Positions 56,714 to 64,000 of a stretch of DNA of 64,000 bases are shown in pieces. Source of the stretch: Catenuloplanes atrovinosus. GTDB lineage: Bacteria; Actinomycetota; Actinomycetes; Mycobacteriales; Micromonosporaceae. The position numbers and the translations under genes were made by a program. The notes below the pieces were generated by a model that saw only the letters and a list, made by a program, of their open reading frames with translations, ran no database searches and had not been told where the DNA came from. The stretch's first letter is position 1, and each line of letters begins with the position of its first letter. The stretch is taken from contig NZ_JAVDYB010000001.1 of assembly GCF_031458235.1 (NCBI RefSeq), positions 3,121,001-3,185,000 of the forward strand, in the 5' to 3' direction.

Positions 56714-56902
56714 TCACGCGGTGAGCGCCGCGGCCAGTACGAAGACGAAGGCGACGCCCATCGCGAACGCCACCACGAACGTCGCCCTGAGCATCTCGGC
56801 GACCACCCCGACCGGCTCTGGCGCACGCCGCATCGATTTCATCGCGACCACCAGGCAAAGCACCGCAATGAGCACGTACAACCCAGGCTGTTCCGGCAAC
56901 AT
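56714..56902 (-). CDS. Small two-helix membrane protein
   Basis: A 62-residue protein with two hydrophobic helices (LYVLIAVLCLVVAMKSM and TFVVAFAMGVAFVFVLAAAL) separated by a short polar loop. ATG 56902 is preceded by AAGGGAAAG. It forms a probable two-gene unit with the next protein. No function recognised. Confidence 0.55.
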   Translation of the reverse strand: MLPEQPGLYVLIAVLCLVVAMKSMRRAPEPVGVVAEMLRATFVVAFAMGVAFVFVLAAALTA

Positions 56903-57130
56903 GATTCTTTCCCTTTCGCCCCGACACCGAAGTCCTGGTGAAAATGTTATTCAAGCCGTCATGAATGAGGAGGCCCTACGCAGACTACGAAACAATCAGC
57001 TTGAATATCACCAGGTCAGCAAGGTTGCCAGCGGCTAGTTCGCGGGCCGCGAGGTAGCAGTCAGCCACCCGGCATGCGGACTCGGGTTCACACTAGACAA
57101 CTCGCGTAACATGAATGAAGGTATGATCTC

Positions 57131-57358
57131 GTGACTAGAATTGCGAATGACGCGCGCACTACGACCCTCCGAACGCTCGCCGCCACCGATTGCGGGACAG
57201 GTAGCTGCCCGACTGTTTACGAGGGCGATCCAGGAAAGATCGTGGTTCAGGGTTACATCGTCTCCGCGGCCGACGCCGGCATCACCCTTCCTGCCGGAGA
57301 GATGCTGGTCGAGGTTCCGCGACGGTTGTTGATCGACGCGCTTCGCACGATCTCCTGA
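57131..57358 (+). CDS. Small protein upstream of XRE regulator
   Basis: A 75-residue protein (core GSCPTVYEGDPGKIVVQGYI, then AGITLPAGEMLVEVPRRLLI). The small globular type with CPTVY..D.G.IVVQGY is one I have seen beside DUF5753 regulators in actinomycetes, where the place is otherwise usually taken by a DUF397 protein. GTG 57131 has GAAGG at 10 nt. It is followed at 33 nt by the regulator gene. Function unknown; a partner or co-regulator of the XRE protein is the best guess. Confidence 0.65.
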   Translation: MTRIANDARTTTLRTLAATDCGTGSCPTVYEGDPGKIVVQGYIVSAADAGITLPAGEMLVEVPRRLLIDALRTIS

Positions 57359-57391
57359 TCGGTACGCACTGAGGCGAGGAGGGGATCTTCG

Positions 57392-58273
57392 ATGACCCGG
57401 CAGGGCGGGACCCCTCCGAACCGGCATGAGCCAGTCGGCGTCGTACTGGCACGCCTGCGACGCGCGCGCGGCTTGTCGGGAGCCGAGTTGGCGGCCGCGG
57501 TCGGGATGAGTCAGCCCAAGATCTCACGGATCGAGCGGGGGAGAGGCTCGCCGGATCCGCGGGATATCGAGGCCATAGCCCGCGCTCTCGGCGCGGACGA
57601 CGTCGTGGTGAAGGAACTGGTGCAGCGTACGGCGAACGCGCACAACCGTATCGTGGAGTGGCGATCGGCCCCGGACAGCATCGTCGACCGGCAGGAGGTG
57701 GTCGCGGACTGGGAGGCCGCCGTCGACGATGTGCGGGAATTCGAGATCACCCTCATCCCCGGCCTGCTTCAGACCAGCGGGTACGCGAAGGCCGTTCTCA
57801 TCCTGTTCGAATCGCTCGTCCGGTCCCGCCGGACCCCGGTCGACGAGCGGGCGATCCTCGCGGCGGTCGCCCTGCGGATCAAGCGGCAGGAGGCATTGGC
57901 AGACCCGGCCAAACGCCTGCACGCCGTGATCGCGGAGATCGCGCTGCGCCGACATGTCTGCTCCGCGGTGGAGATGCTGGCCCAGATCGATCATCTGCGC
58001 GACATGGCGGCGCTGCCGAACGTGACCGTTCAGATCATCCCCGATGAAGCCGAGATAAACATGCTGCTCAACCACGGCTTCGTGCTCTTCGGAGAGGACC
58101 TTCTGTTCATCGAGCTGTACAACACCGGCCTGGTCTCGCGGGGCGAGCAGGACATCAAGTACTACCGTCGCGTCTTCGACCTCGCGGTTGCGTACGCTAC
58201 CGACGACATCGACCCGATCCTGGATCGGCACCGGCGCCGCTGCATCGATAAGATTCAGCAGGATCTCGGCTGA
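57392..58273 (+). CDS. XRE-family regulator with DUF5753
   Basis: A 293-residue protein. An N-terminal helix-turn-helix (LSGAELAAAVGMSQPKISRI, residues about 28-80) is followed by a DUF5753 effector domain (FEITLIPGLLQTSGYAKAVL, VIAEIALRRHVCS, VQIIPDEAEINML). This architecture is very common in streptomycetes and relatives, with many paralogues per genome, and is linked to development and antibiotic control. ATG 57392. Paired with the 75-residue protein upstream. Confidence 0.93.
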   Translation: MTRQGGTPPNRHEPVGVVLARLRRARGLSGAELAAAVGMSQPKISRIERGRGSPDPRDIEAIARALGADDVVVKELVQRTANAHNRIVEWRSAPDSIVDRQEVVADWEAAVDDVREFEITLIPGLLQTSGYAKAVLILFESLVRSRRTPVDERAILAAVALRIKRQEALADPAKRLHAVIAEIALRRHVCSAVEMLAQIDHLRDMAALPNVTVQIIPDEAEINMLLNHGFVLFGEDLLFIELYNTGLVSRGEQDIKYYRRVFDLAVAYATDDIDPILDRHRRRCIDKIQQDLG

Positions 58274-58282
58274 CGCGCCGCC

Positions 58283-59455
58283 TCAGCGGCCCAGCAGGCC
58301 GATCAGCGCGTCCGGGAAGAGCCGCCGCCAGTTGACGTAGTCGTGGCCGCCCAGGTACTCCCGGTACGCCAGCGGGTAGCCCCGGCCGATCAGCACGTCC
58401 CGTATGCGCCGGTTCACGTCCACCTGTGAGGCCGCGCCGCCGGGGCCCGGGCCGGTCTCCCGGTCGCCGACGTCGAGGTAGAGGCTCAGGTCGGCGCGGG
58501 GGCGCCGGGCGTACTCGCGGGTCAGCCACTCCGGTTCGCCGTCCGGGCCGGCGCGCCAGAAGCTGCCCGAGTGCGACAGCGCGCGGCCGAACACGTCGGG
58601 GGCGCTCAGTGCCACGTACGCCGCGGTCAGCCCGCCCAGCGACATGCCGGCGGCGGCGGTCCGCGCCGGGTCCGCGGTGAGGCCGAACTCCGCGTGCGCC
58701 CACGGGATCAGCTCGCGCGCCACGAACTCCGCGTACGCCGGCGTGGTGCCCAGTTCCTGGTCGCGGGTCGCGTCCTCGACGTGCACGTAGAGCGTGACCA
58801 GCGGCGGGACCCGCCCGGCGGCGACGAGCCGGTCGATCAGGTCGGGCATGCGCATCACGGTCTGCGAGAGGTGCCCGTCGAAGACGACGAGCGCGGCGGC
58901 GGGCGTACCGGTCGGGCGGTGGACCGTCACGCGGCGCGCGCCGCCGAGCGCGGCGCTGGCCACCTCGGTCTGCTCGCGCACGCCGGCCGGGACCGGCGGG
59001 CCGGACAGCCAGGGCTCGGGCGGTGCGTCCGGCAGTTCCAGCAGCGAGACCCAGCAGTCGCGGTCGGTCGGGTCGCCGGGGTCGCGGGGGAACAGGAACG
59101 TGTGCGGGTTGAGCGGGTCGACGTGGGTGGCACCCACGCCGGTCGTGTCGCGCGGGGAGACGGCGGCGGCGCCGTGGCCGAGGTAGTAGAGCGTGCGCAG
59201 CCGGGACGGCAGCGCCACGGTCGCGTGCCACAGGTCCGTGCCGGGCACCCGGTCGAGCGGGGCCTCGACGCCCCAGCGCACCGCGGTGGTCTCCGCCTCG
59301 CCGCGCCAGCAGAACGTCACCAGCGACGTGCCGCCCGGGCCCGGGGAGATCAGCGGCCCGCCCGAGGCCTGGGCCGTACGCCAGAGACGGTCGGCCGCCT
59401 CGGGTGCGCCGTCGCGAACCTGTGCCAGCAGCGCGCCGATCCGCTCGTCGATCAT
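58283..59455 (-). CDS. Enterochelin-esterase-like (Fes) hydrolase
   Basis: A 390-residue protein of the Fes/esterase D-like kind. The N-terminal half is a beta-sandwich (VTFCWRGEAETTAVRWGVEA), the C-terminal half an alpha/beta hydrolase with the nucleophile GMSLGGLTAAY, the acid in SLYLDVGDRE and the His in YLGGHDYVNWR. Members hydrolyse the trilactone of catecholate siderophores after uptake, though many act on other esters. No signal peptide, so cytosolic. It is divergent from the GH43 pair and convergent with the XRE gene, 9 bp apart. Confidence 0.85.
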   Translation of the reverse strand: MIDERIGALLAQVRDGAPEAADRLWRTAQASGGPLISPGPGGTSLVTFCWRGEAETTAVRWGVEAPLDRVPGTDLWHATVALPSRLRTLYYLGHGAAAVSPRDTTGVGATHVDPLNPHTFLFPRDPGDPTDRDCWVSLLELPDAPPEPWLSGPPVPAGVREQTEVASAALGGARRVTVHRPTGTPAAALVVFDGHLSQTVMRMPDLIDRLVAAGRVPPLVTLYVHVEDATRDQELGTTPAYAEFVARELIPWAHAEFGLTADPARTAAAGMSLGGLTAAYVALSAPDVFGRALSHSGSFWRAGPDGEPEWLTREYARRPRADLSLYLDVGDRETGPGPGGAASQVDVNRRIRDVLIGRGYPLAYREYLGGHDYVNWRRLFPDALIGLLGR

Positions 59456-59734
59456 GAAGCCACTCCCCGGGTCGCTCCTCCCGGATCACTGTGGTAGATC
59501 CGACCGCCGCGAGTCACGAGACGGACACGCTTTGTTGCGGGGTTGTCACCGATGCGAACCGTGCGTGATCGATACCGCGTTTTCGTGACCGATCGTCGTG
59601 TCGGATCGGCACACATCGCCCCAGCTCGCATCGGCGAGTCGGGCCATAGACGCATTGACATCGCTCTTGACGAGCGCGTCGAGGCTGGTCGAGACTTCCG
59701 CCAACCAGGTCCCACCACGTCTCGGAGGCTCGCC

Positions 59735-61051
59735 ATGGACCGCCGGCTGCTGGCGCTCACGCCGCTGCTGTCCCTGCTGCTCGCCGCCACTCCGGCGACC
59801 GCCGCGGAGCCGCCGCCGGACCGGGCCGCGGTCAAGGCGGCGGCGGCCGCCATCACCCTCCACGACCTCGGCGACGTGCGCGGCAACCTGACGCTGCCGG
59901 CGGCCGGGCTGCACGGCACCGCGATCCGCTGGCGATCGTCCGCGCCCAGGATCATCACGCCGACCGGCGAGGTGCACCGCGGCCGGCACGCCGCGCGCGT
60001 GGTGCTGACCGCGACGGTCACCCTCGGCGAGGCACGGGCCCACCGCACGTTCACGGCGACGGTGCGCGCCCGGCCGCGACCCGAGCCGATGGCGGGCTAC
60101 CTGTTCAGCTACTTCACCGGCGAGGGCACGGCCGACGGCGAGCAGGTCTACTTCGCGCTCAGCCAGGGCAACGATCCGCTGCACTGGCAGGAGCTCAACG
60201 GCGGCGCGCCGGTGCTCACCTCCACGCTCGGCGAGCAAGGGCTGCGCGACCCGTTCATCATCCGCTCGCCCGAGGGCGACAAGTTCTACCAGATCGCCAC
60301 GGATCTGCGCATCTACGGCAACGGCGACTGGGACGCGGCACAGCGCACCGGCAGCCGGTCCATCATGGTGTGGGAATCGACGGACCTGGTCACCTGGACC
60401 GATCAGCGCCTGGTCCAGGTGTCGCCGGAGACCGCGGGCAACACCTGGGCGCCGGAGGCGTACTACGACGAGGCCCTCGGGGCGTACGTGGTGTTCTGGG
60501 CCTCGAAGCTCTACGCCGCCGACGATCCGCGGCACACCGGCGACTCGTACAACCGGATGATGTACGCGACCACCCGCGACTTCCGCACGTTCAGCGAGGC
60601 CCGGGTCTGGAAGGACCCCGGCTACTCGGTCATCGACTCCACCGTGATCAGGGACGGCGACACGTACTACCGGTTCACCAAGGACGAGCGGAACCCGAGT
60701 TCGTCCACGCCGTGCAGCAAGTTCATCATCGCGGAGCGGTCGGGCACGCTGCTGGACACGGACTGGGACTTCGTCGCCGAGTGCATCGGCAGCGGCGCGC
60801 TCGCCCGCGGCGAAGGCCCGCTGGTCTTCAAGTCGAACAGCGAGGAGAAGTGGTACCTGTTCATCGACGAGTTCGGCGGGCGCGGCTACGTGCCGTTCGA
60901 GACCACGGATCTGAGCTCCGGCGGGTGGACCGTGTCCGCGGACTACGCGCTGCCGTCCCGGCCCCGGCACGGCACCGTGCTGCCGGTCACCGCGGCCGAG
61001 CACGCGGCGCTGCTGGCCAGGTACGGGCCCGCGTACAGTCCGGGATCATGA
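59735..61051 (+). CDS. Secreted glycoside hydrolase family 43
   Basis: A 438-residue secreted protein. Signal peptide (LLALTPLLSLLLAATPATAA), then about 100 residues of a small beta domain (RWRSSAPRIITPTGEVHRGR), then a five-bladed GH43-type propeller: EGTADGEQVYFALSQGNDPLHWQELN, the general-acid-like GLRDPFIIRSPEGD, WAPEAYYDEALGAYV and SVIDSTVIRDGDTYYRFTKD. These enzymes cut arabinose, xylose or galactose side chains from plant polysaccharides. I use ATG 59735 with GGAGG 8 nt upstream. The stop overlaps the next gene's ATG as ATGA. Confidence 0.9.
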   Translation: MDRRLLALTPLLSLLLAATPATAAEPPPDRAAVKAAAAAITLHDLGDVRGNLTLPAAGLHGTAIRWRSSAPRIITPTGEVHRGRHAARVVLTATVTLGEARAHRTFTATVRARPRPEPMAGYLFSYFTGEGTADGEQVYFALSQGNDPLHWQELNGGAPVLTSTLGEQGLRDPFIIRSPEGDKFYQIATDLRIYGNGDWDAAQRTGSRSIMVWESTDLVTWTDQRLVQVSPETAGNTWAPEAYYDEALGAYVVFWASKLYAADDPRHTGDSYNRMMYATTRDFRTFSEARVWKDPGYSVIDSTVIRDGDTYYRFTKDERNPSSSTPCSKFIIAERSGTLLDTDWDFVAECIGSGALARGEGPLVFKSNSEEKWYLFIDEFGGRGYVPFETTDLSSGGWTVSADYALPSRPRHGTVLPVTAAEHAALLARYGPAYSPGS

Positions 61052-61896
61052 ACAACCCCGTGCTGCCCGGATTCACCGCCGATCCGCACCTGGTCGTCTA
61101 CGGCGATACGTACTGGCTGTACCCGACCACGGACGGCTTCGACGGCTGGTCCGGCACCCGGTTCCGCGCCTACTCCTCCACCGATCTGACCCGCTGGACC
61201 GACCACGGCGTGATCCTCGACCTGGCCACGGACATCACCTGGGCTGACGCGCACGCGTGGGCGCCCGCCGCGGTCGAGCGCGACGGGCGCTACTACCTGT
61301 ACTTCTGCGCGGACCGGGCGATCGGCGTCGCGGTCGCCGACTCGCCGGCCGGCCCGTTCCGCGACGCGCTCGGCAAGCCGCTGATCGCCGCGGACGCGTA
61401 CCCGGATCAGATGATCGATCCGATGGTCTTCACGGACGACGACGGCCGCGCGTACCTCTACTGGGGACAGGGCGCGGCCTACCAGGTCCCGCTGCACGAC
61501 GACCTGGTGTCGTTCGACCCGGCCGAGGTGAACGTGCACACGCCGGAGGGCTACAACGAGGCGCCGTTCGTGATCAGGCGCGGCGACGTCTACTACCTGA
61601 TGTGGTCGGAGAACGACACGCGCAGCGCCGACTACCGGGTCGCGTACGCCACCTCGGACGGACCGCTCGGCCCGTGGAGCCCGCGCCGCGGCGTCATCCT
61701 CGCCAAGGACGAGTCCCGCGGCATCCTCGGCACCGGCCACCACTCCGTCGTCCGCGAGCCCGGCACCGACGACTGGCACATCGCCTACCACCGATTCGCC
61801 GTCCCCGGCGGCGACGGCACCCACCGCGAAACCGCCATCGACCGCCTCCACTTCACCGACGACGGCGCCATCGTCCCGGTGGTGCCGGCCCGCTAG
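61048..61896 (+). CDS. Glycoside hydrolase family 43 (cytosolic)
   Basis: A 282-residue single-domain GH43 without a signal peptide. Features: PGFTADPHLVVYGDTYWLYP (catalytic-base Asp in GFTADP), WAPAAVERDGRYYLYFCA, QMIDPMVFTDDDGRAYLYWG (pKa-modulating Asp) and YNEAPFVIRRGDVYYLMWSE (general acid Glu). It would finish oligosaccharides released outside by the preceding enzyme, after uptake. Coupled to it by a 4-nt overlap. A REP-like element and palindromic repeat follow. Confidence 0.93.
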   Translation: MNNPVLPGFTADPHLVVYGDTYWLYPTTDGFDGWSGTRFRAYSSTDLTRWTDHGVILDLATDITWADAHAWAPAAVERDGRYYLYFCADRAIGVAVADSPAGPFRDALGKPLIAADAYPDQMIDPMVFTDDDGRAYLYWGQGAAYQVPLHDDLVSFDPAEVNVHTPEGYNEAPFVIRRGDVYYLMWSENDTRSADYRVAYATSDGPLGPWSPRRGVILAKDESRGILGTGHHSVVREPGTDDWHIAYHRFAVPGGDGTHRETAIDRLHFTDDGAIVPVVPAR

Positions 61897-61923
61897 CGTT
61901 CCACGGATCTCCGGCGGCGGCTT

Positions 61924-61966
61924 TTCCCGCTTCCGGCGTGGTCGCGGTCCGCATGCTCCCGCGGGC
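61924..61966 (+). repeat. REP-like intergenic element, copy D (short form)
   Basis: TTCCCGCTTCCGGCGTGGTC through GCTCCCGCGGGC, followed by CACCGGTCG as in copy C. It lies 27 bp after the second GH43 stop, in the convergent gap before the GIDE-like gene. Confidence 0.7.
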
Positions 61967-62050
61967 ACCGGTCGTCGCTGGCGCTCCTCCCTGCCGGTCC
62001 CGCGCGTCGCCGGCCTCCACCCCCACGCCCCCTCCGCCCCGCCCCTCTCT

Positions 62051-62122
62051 GCCGCGTCGATCTAGGGCGGATTCCAACGTTTCGATCTCCAATCACGTGA
62101 ATCCGCCCTAGATCGACGCGGC
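62051..62122. repeat. Palindromic element, copy 2 (perfect 24-bp arms)
   Basis: GCCGCGTCGATCTAGGGCGG plus four further bases (62051-62074) and its exact complement (62099-62122) frame a 24-nt loop that includes GATCTCCAAT. Total 72 bp. It matches the diverged copy at 48784-48851 in inverted orientation. No coding content, so a non-autonomous palindromic mobile element or a structured RNA are options. Confidence 0.8.
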
Positions 62123-62126
62123 GGGG

Positions 62127-62228
62127 ACCGGCACGCGGCAGGCACCGGCACGCGGCAGGCACCGGCACGCGGCAGGGACCGGCGCACGGCAGGGACCGGC
62201 ACGCGGCAGGGACCGGCGCGCGGTGGGG
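62127..62228. repeat. 17-bp tandem repeat, six units
   Basis: ACCGGCACGCGGCAGGC and close variants start at 62127, 62144, 62161, 62178, 62195 and 62212. It starts 4 bp after the palindromic element and ends at the stop codon of the minus-strand gene. Confidence 0.85.
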
Positions 62229-62229
62229 G

Positions 62230-62910
62230 CTAGCGGAGGATGTCCAGCGCCATCAGGGTGGTCAGGGTTGCCGCGACCAGGAGGAATGGGGTGCCGGTGA
62301 GCAGGAGGCGGCGGCGGTAGGACGCGTAGCGGCCGCGGACCTCGCGAGGGTCGCCGTGGGCGGTGCCGTCCGCCCAGCCGCCGCGGATCAGGCGGCGGGT
62401 GCCGTCCGGGTCGACGAGGAGCGTGCCGGTGACCACGACCGCGGTGGACGGGCGCACCAGGTGCTCGGCCACCGAGTACGGACGACGGGCGCCGGACGGC
62501 TCCCGGCCGTTGTCCTGATAGGACCGTTCGATCATCGGTGCGCGCAGCGCGAACAGGCCCTGCCGCGCCAGTTCCTCGTCAACCTCCACGCGGACGCCGC
62601 CGTGCCGGATGCCGCGGTCTCCCTCGCCGCGCTCCACGTCGGTGCGCCACTCCACGTAGCCGCCGTCCTCACGATAGCCGCGCCGGACGGTCTCGCCGTG
62701 CCACGCGCACGGCAGCCGCGACCACGGCCCGACCCGGCCGTCGTCCGCCGCGGTCGTGCCGCCGACGGTGACCGGGCTGCCGTCCTTGACGCCGGAGAGC
62801 TGGTCGCAGTGCAGCACCGGCCGTCGTCGCAGCCGCAGCCAGCGCACCCAGGACCGGCCCCAGAGCAGCGCGGTCACCCCCACCCCGGCCCACGCCACGA
62901 CGACAAGCAC
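62230..62910 (-). CDS. GIDE/MULAN-like membrane protein
   Basis: A 226-residue protein with an N-terminal helix (LVVVAWAGVGVTALLW) and a C-terminal one (LLLTGTPFLLVAATLTTLMA) around a soluble domain whose parts WSRLPCAWHGETVRRGYRED and ALRAPMIERSYQDNGREPSG resemble the bacterial GIDE domain (the E3-ligase MULAN BAM-like fold without a RING). Function in bacteria is unknown. I prefer GTG 62910, with AGGG at 5 nt, though GTG 62916 or an upstream start cannot be excluded. Its last codons border the 17-bp repeat array. Confidence 0.6.
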   Translation of the reverse strand: MLVVVAWAGVGVTALLWGRSWVRWLRLRRRPVLHCDQLSGVKDGSPVTVGGTTAADDGRVGPWSRLPCAWHGETVRRGYREDGGYVEWRTDVERGEGDRGIRHGGVRVEVDEELARQGLFALRAPMIERSYQDNGREPSGARRPYSVAEHLVRPSTAVVVTGTLLVDPDGTRRLIRGGWADGTAHGDPREVRGRYASYRRRLLLTGTPFLLVAATLTTLMALDILR

Positions 62911-63034
62911 GATCACCCTGACAGCATGCCGCGTCCGCGCTCGCCGCGCGTGCCCCGGTCCCGCGCGCCGGGCGCACGCCACAGCGCCCGCACCGCATCG
63001 ACGGGCGCACGTGCGTACCCGGTAGGCTCGGTCC

Positions 63035-63736
63035 TCAGGCCCTGCGCATGCGGGCCGCGACGCCGTCCAGCAGCAGCTCGAGCGCGGCCGGGAAGGCGCT
63101 GGACACCATCTGGGTGGCCAGCAGCGGCGCCGCCTCCGCGATGTGCGGGTGGGTGGCGGACGGCAGCCGGGCGTAGGTGGACCGCCACACCTCCTCCTCG
63201 GCGAGCAGTGCCGCGTTCGGCAGCGCCAGCGACGCCGCGTCCAGCGCCGCGAACGCCAAGGTCTGGTCGATGAACGCGTGGTACACCCCGACCGCCTCCG
63301 GAACCGGCAGCCCGGACGCGTGCAGCACCGCCAGCACCGCCTCGTCCGCGGCCAGCTCGTTCGCCTTGCCGGTCACCCGGCTGGTGGTGAGCACCGCGGC
63401 CTGCGGGTGCGCCACGTAGGCCGCGTGGATGCGCAGCCCCAGGGTGCGCAGGTCCTCGCGCCACGAGCCGGTCGGCGACCAGCCGTGCAGCGCCTGACCG
63501 ATCAGTGTGTCGCCGATCGCAAGCGTGAGCTCGTCCATGCCCCGGAAGTAGCGGTACAGCGCGCTCGGGTCGCAGTCCAGCGCCAGGCCGAGCCGCCGTG
63601 CACTGAGGCCCGCGCTGCCATGCTCCCTGAGCAGGCGCAATGCGGTGTCCACGATCAGTGTCTCGGACAGCACGGTGCCGCTGCGGGTGGGCCGCCGGCG
63701 TCGCCGTTTCTCCTCCGGTACCACCGTCTTCGGCAT
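63035..63736 (-). CDS. TetR-family regulator
   Basis: A 233-residue TetR regulator with a basic start (EEKRRRRRPTRSG), HTH at about residues 25-70 (TALRLLREHGSAGLSARRLG, DCDPSALYRYFRGMDE) and a C-terminal domain of the TetR_C type (HAAYVAHPQAAVLTTSRVTG). It is divergent from the dehydrogenase at 63851, so those two are probably linked. Confidence 0.9.
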   Translation of the reverse strand: MPKTVVPEEKRRRRRPTRSGTVLSETLIVDTALRLLREHGSAGLSARRLGLALDCDPSALYRYFRGMDELTLAIGDTLIGQALHGWSPTGSWREDLRTLGLRIHAAYVAHPQAAVLTTSRVTGKANELAADEAVLAVLHASGLPVPEAVGVYHAFIDQTLAFAALDAASLALPNAALLAEEEVWRSTYARLPSATHPHIAEAAPLLATQMVSSAFPAALELLLDGVAARMRRA

Positions 63737-63850
63737 CGGACCTCCCCGGAACTCTTATGCCAACACAGTTGACCTTACGCGAGGGGGACGCGTTTGATCA
63801 GCGGCGGGGCCCCACAACATTGACGTGAGCTGGATTGGAGTCTCTCCCCC

Positions 63851-64000
63851 ATGCGAGTCCTGCTGATGGGTGCAGGCGGTGTCGGAACGGCGATCACCCG
63901 AATCGCCGCCCGGCGACAGTTTTTCGACGAGATGGTCGTGGCCGACTACGACCTCGCCCGCGCGCAGGCCGCCGTCACCGCGGTCCGCGACCCCCGGTTC
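63851..64000 (+). CDS. Saccharopine dehydrogenase-like protein (start only)
   Basis: The first 50 codons are in the window: MRVLLMGAGGVGTAITRIAA with a Rossmann GxGxxG, then MVVADYDLARAQAAVTAV with the Asp that binds the NAD ribose. This is the typical beginning of saccharopine dehydrogenase or carboxynorspermidine-synthase-like enzymes. The rest lies beyond the edge. The TetR gene is divergent 115 bp upstream. Confidence 0.75.
   Translation, partial: MRVLLMGAGGVGTAITRIAARRQFFDEMVVADYDLARAQAAVTAVRDPRF

Noticed and set aside
56961..57038. A 25-codon ORF in lower-G+C DNA before the XRE module
   Set aside because: No ribosome-binding site or similarity; probably chance or the edge of a lost gene.

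Overview
The window is about 73% G+C DNA from an actinobacterium. GTG starts, third positions almost always G or C, an RbpA homologue, WYL and XRE/DUF5753 regulators and protein similarities recalled by eye all fit Micromonosporaceae (Actinoplanes/Catenuplanes-like). The family placement is inference. No rRNA, tRNA or CRISPR array was seen.

Layout. 1-3.6 kb: four unrelated genes (nhaA, cut by the window edge; a GT1 glycosyltransferase; a DUF998 membrane protein; an alpha/beta hydrolase), each preceded by a copy of one 25-bp element in the same orientation, so probably one regulon. 3.6-5.2 kb: a single-domain response regulator behind the last 18 codons of a chemotaxis receptor, which abut a SpoIIE-type phosphatase that has lost its 5' end; this looks like a rearrangement scar. 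5.3-9.8 kb: a mobile-DNA graveyard with an intact tyrosine recombinase, decayed recombinase, Tn3 and probably LysE fragments, and an intact TetR/SnoaL pair. 9.8-16.3 kb: a secreted Cys-rich protein with a small partner, an NmrA-like protein, a YdcF/Hsp70 operon whose Hsp70 carries a Pro-rich repeat tail, and an SDR. 16.5-34.7 kb: four ABC export systems beside WYL, PadR and TetR regulators, with metH, a maleylpyruvate-isomerase-fold protein and a beta-carbonic anhydrase between them. 34.9-38.9 kb: a zinc-ribbon/coiled-coil protein, rbpA with a SigR-type promoter, fxsA and lnt.

39.4-47.3 kb is the most distinctive part. It is a beta-lysine catabolic cluster: kdd, an amidohydrolase, kamD, a 25-codon mini-ORF, kamE and kal form one tightly coupled minus-strand operon, divergent from kamA. 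kamA is followed by a flavin amine oxidase whose domain order is circularly permuted. The expected cleavage enzyme Kce is missing from this cluster.

47.2-64 kb: housekeeping and accessory genes: an uncharacterised protein, a histidine phosphatase, an Lrp/AsnC regulator, a large secreted glycosidase-like protein, an aldo/keto reductase, an acyl-CoA dehydrogenase, a methyltransferase/KptA pair, two tiny membrane proteins, a small protein/XRE-DUF5753 pair, an Fes-like esterase divergent from two overlapping GH43 genes, a GIDE-like membrane protein, a TetR, and the start of a saccharopine-dehydrogenase-like gene.

Three families of intergenic repeats run through the window: a 43-95 bp REP-like element (four copies), a 68-72 bp palindromic element (two copies), and a 44-45 bp tandem array at 23.3-23.6 kb.
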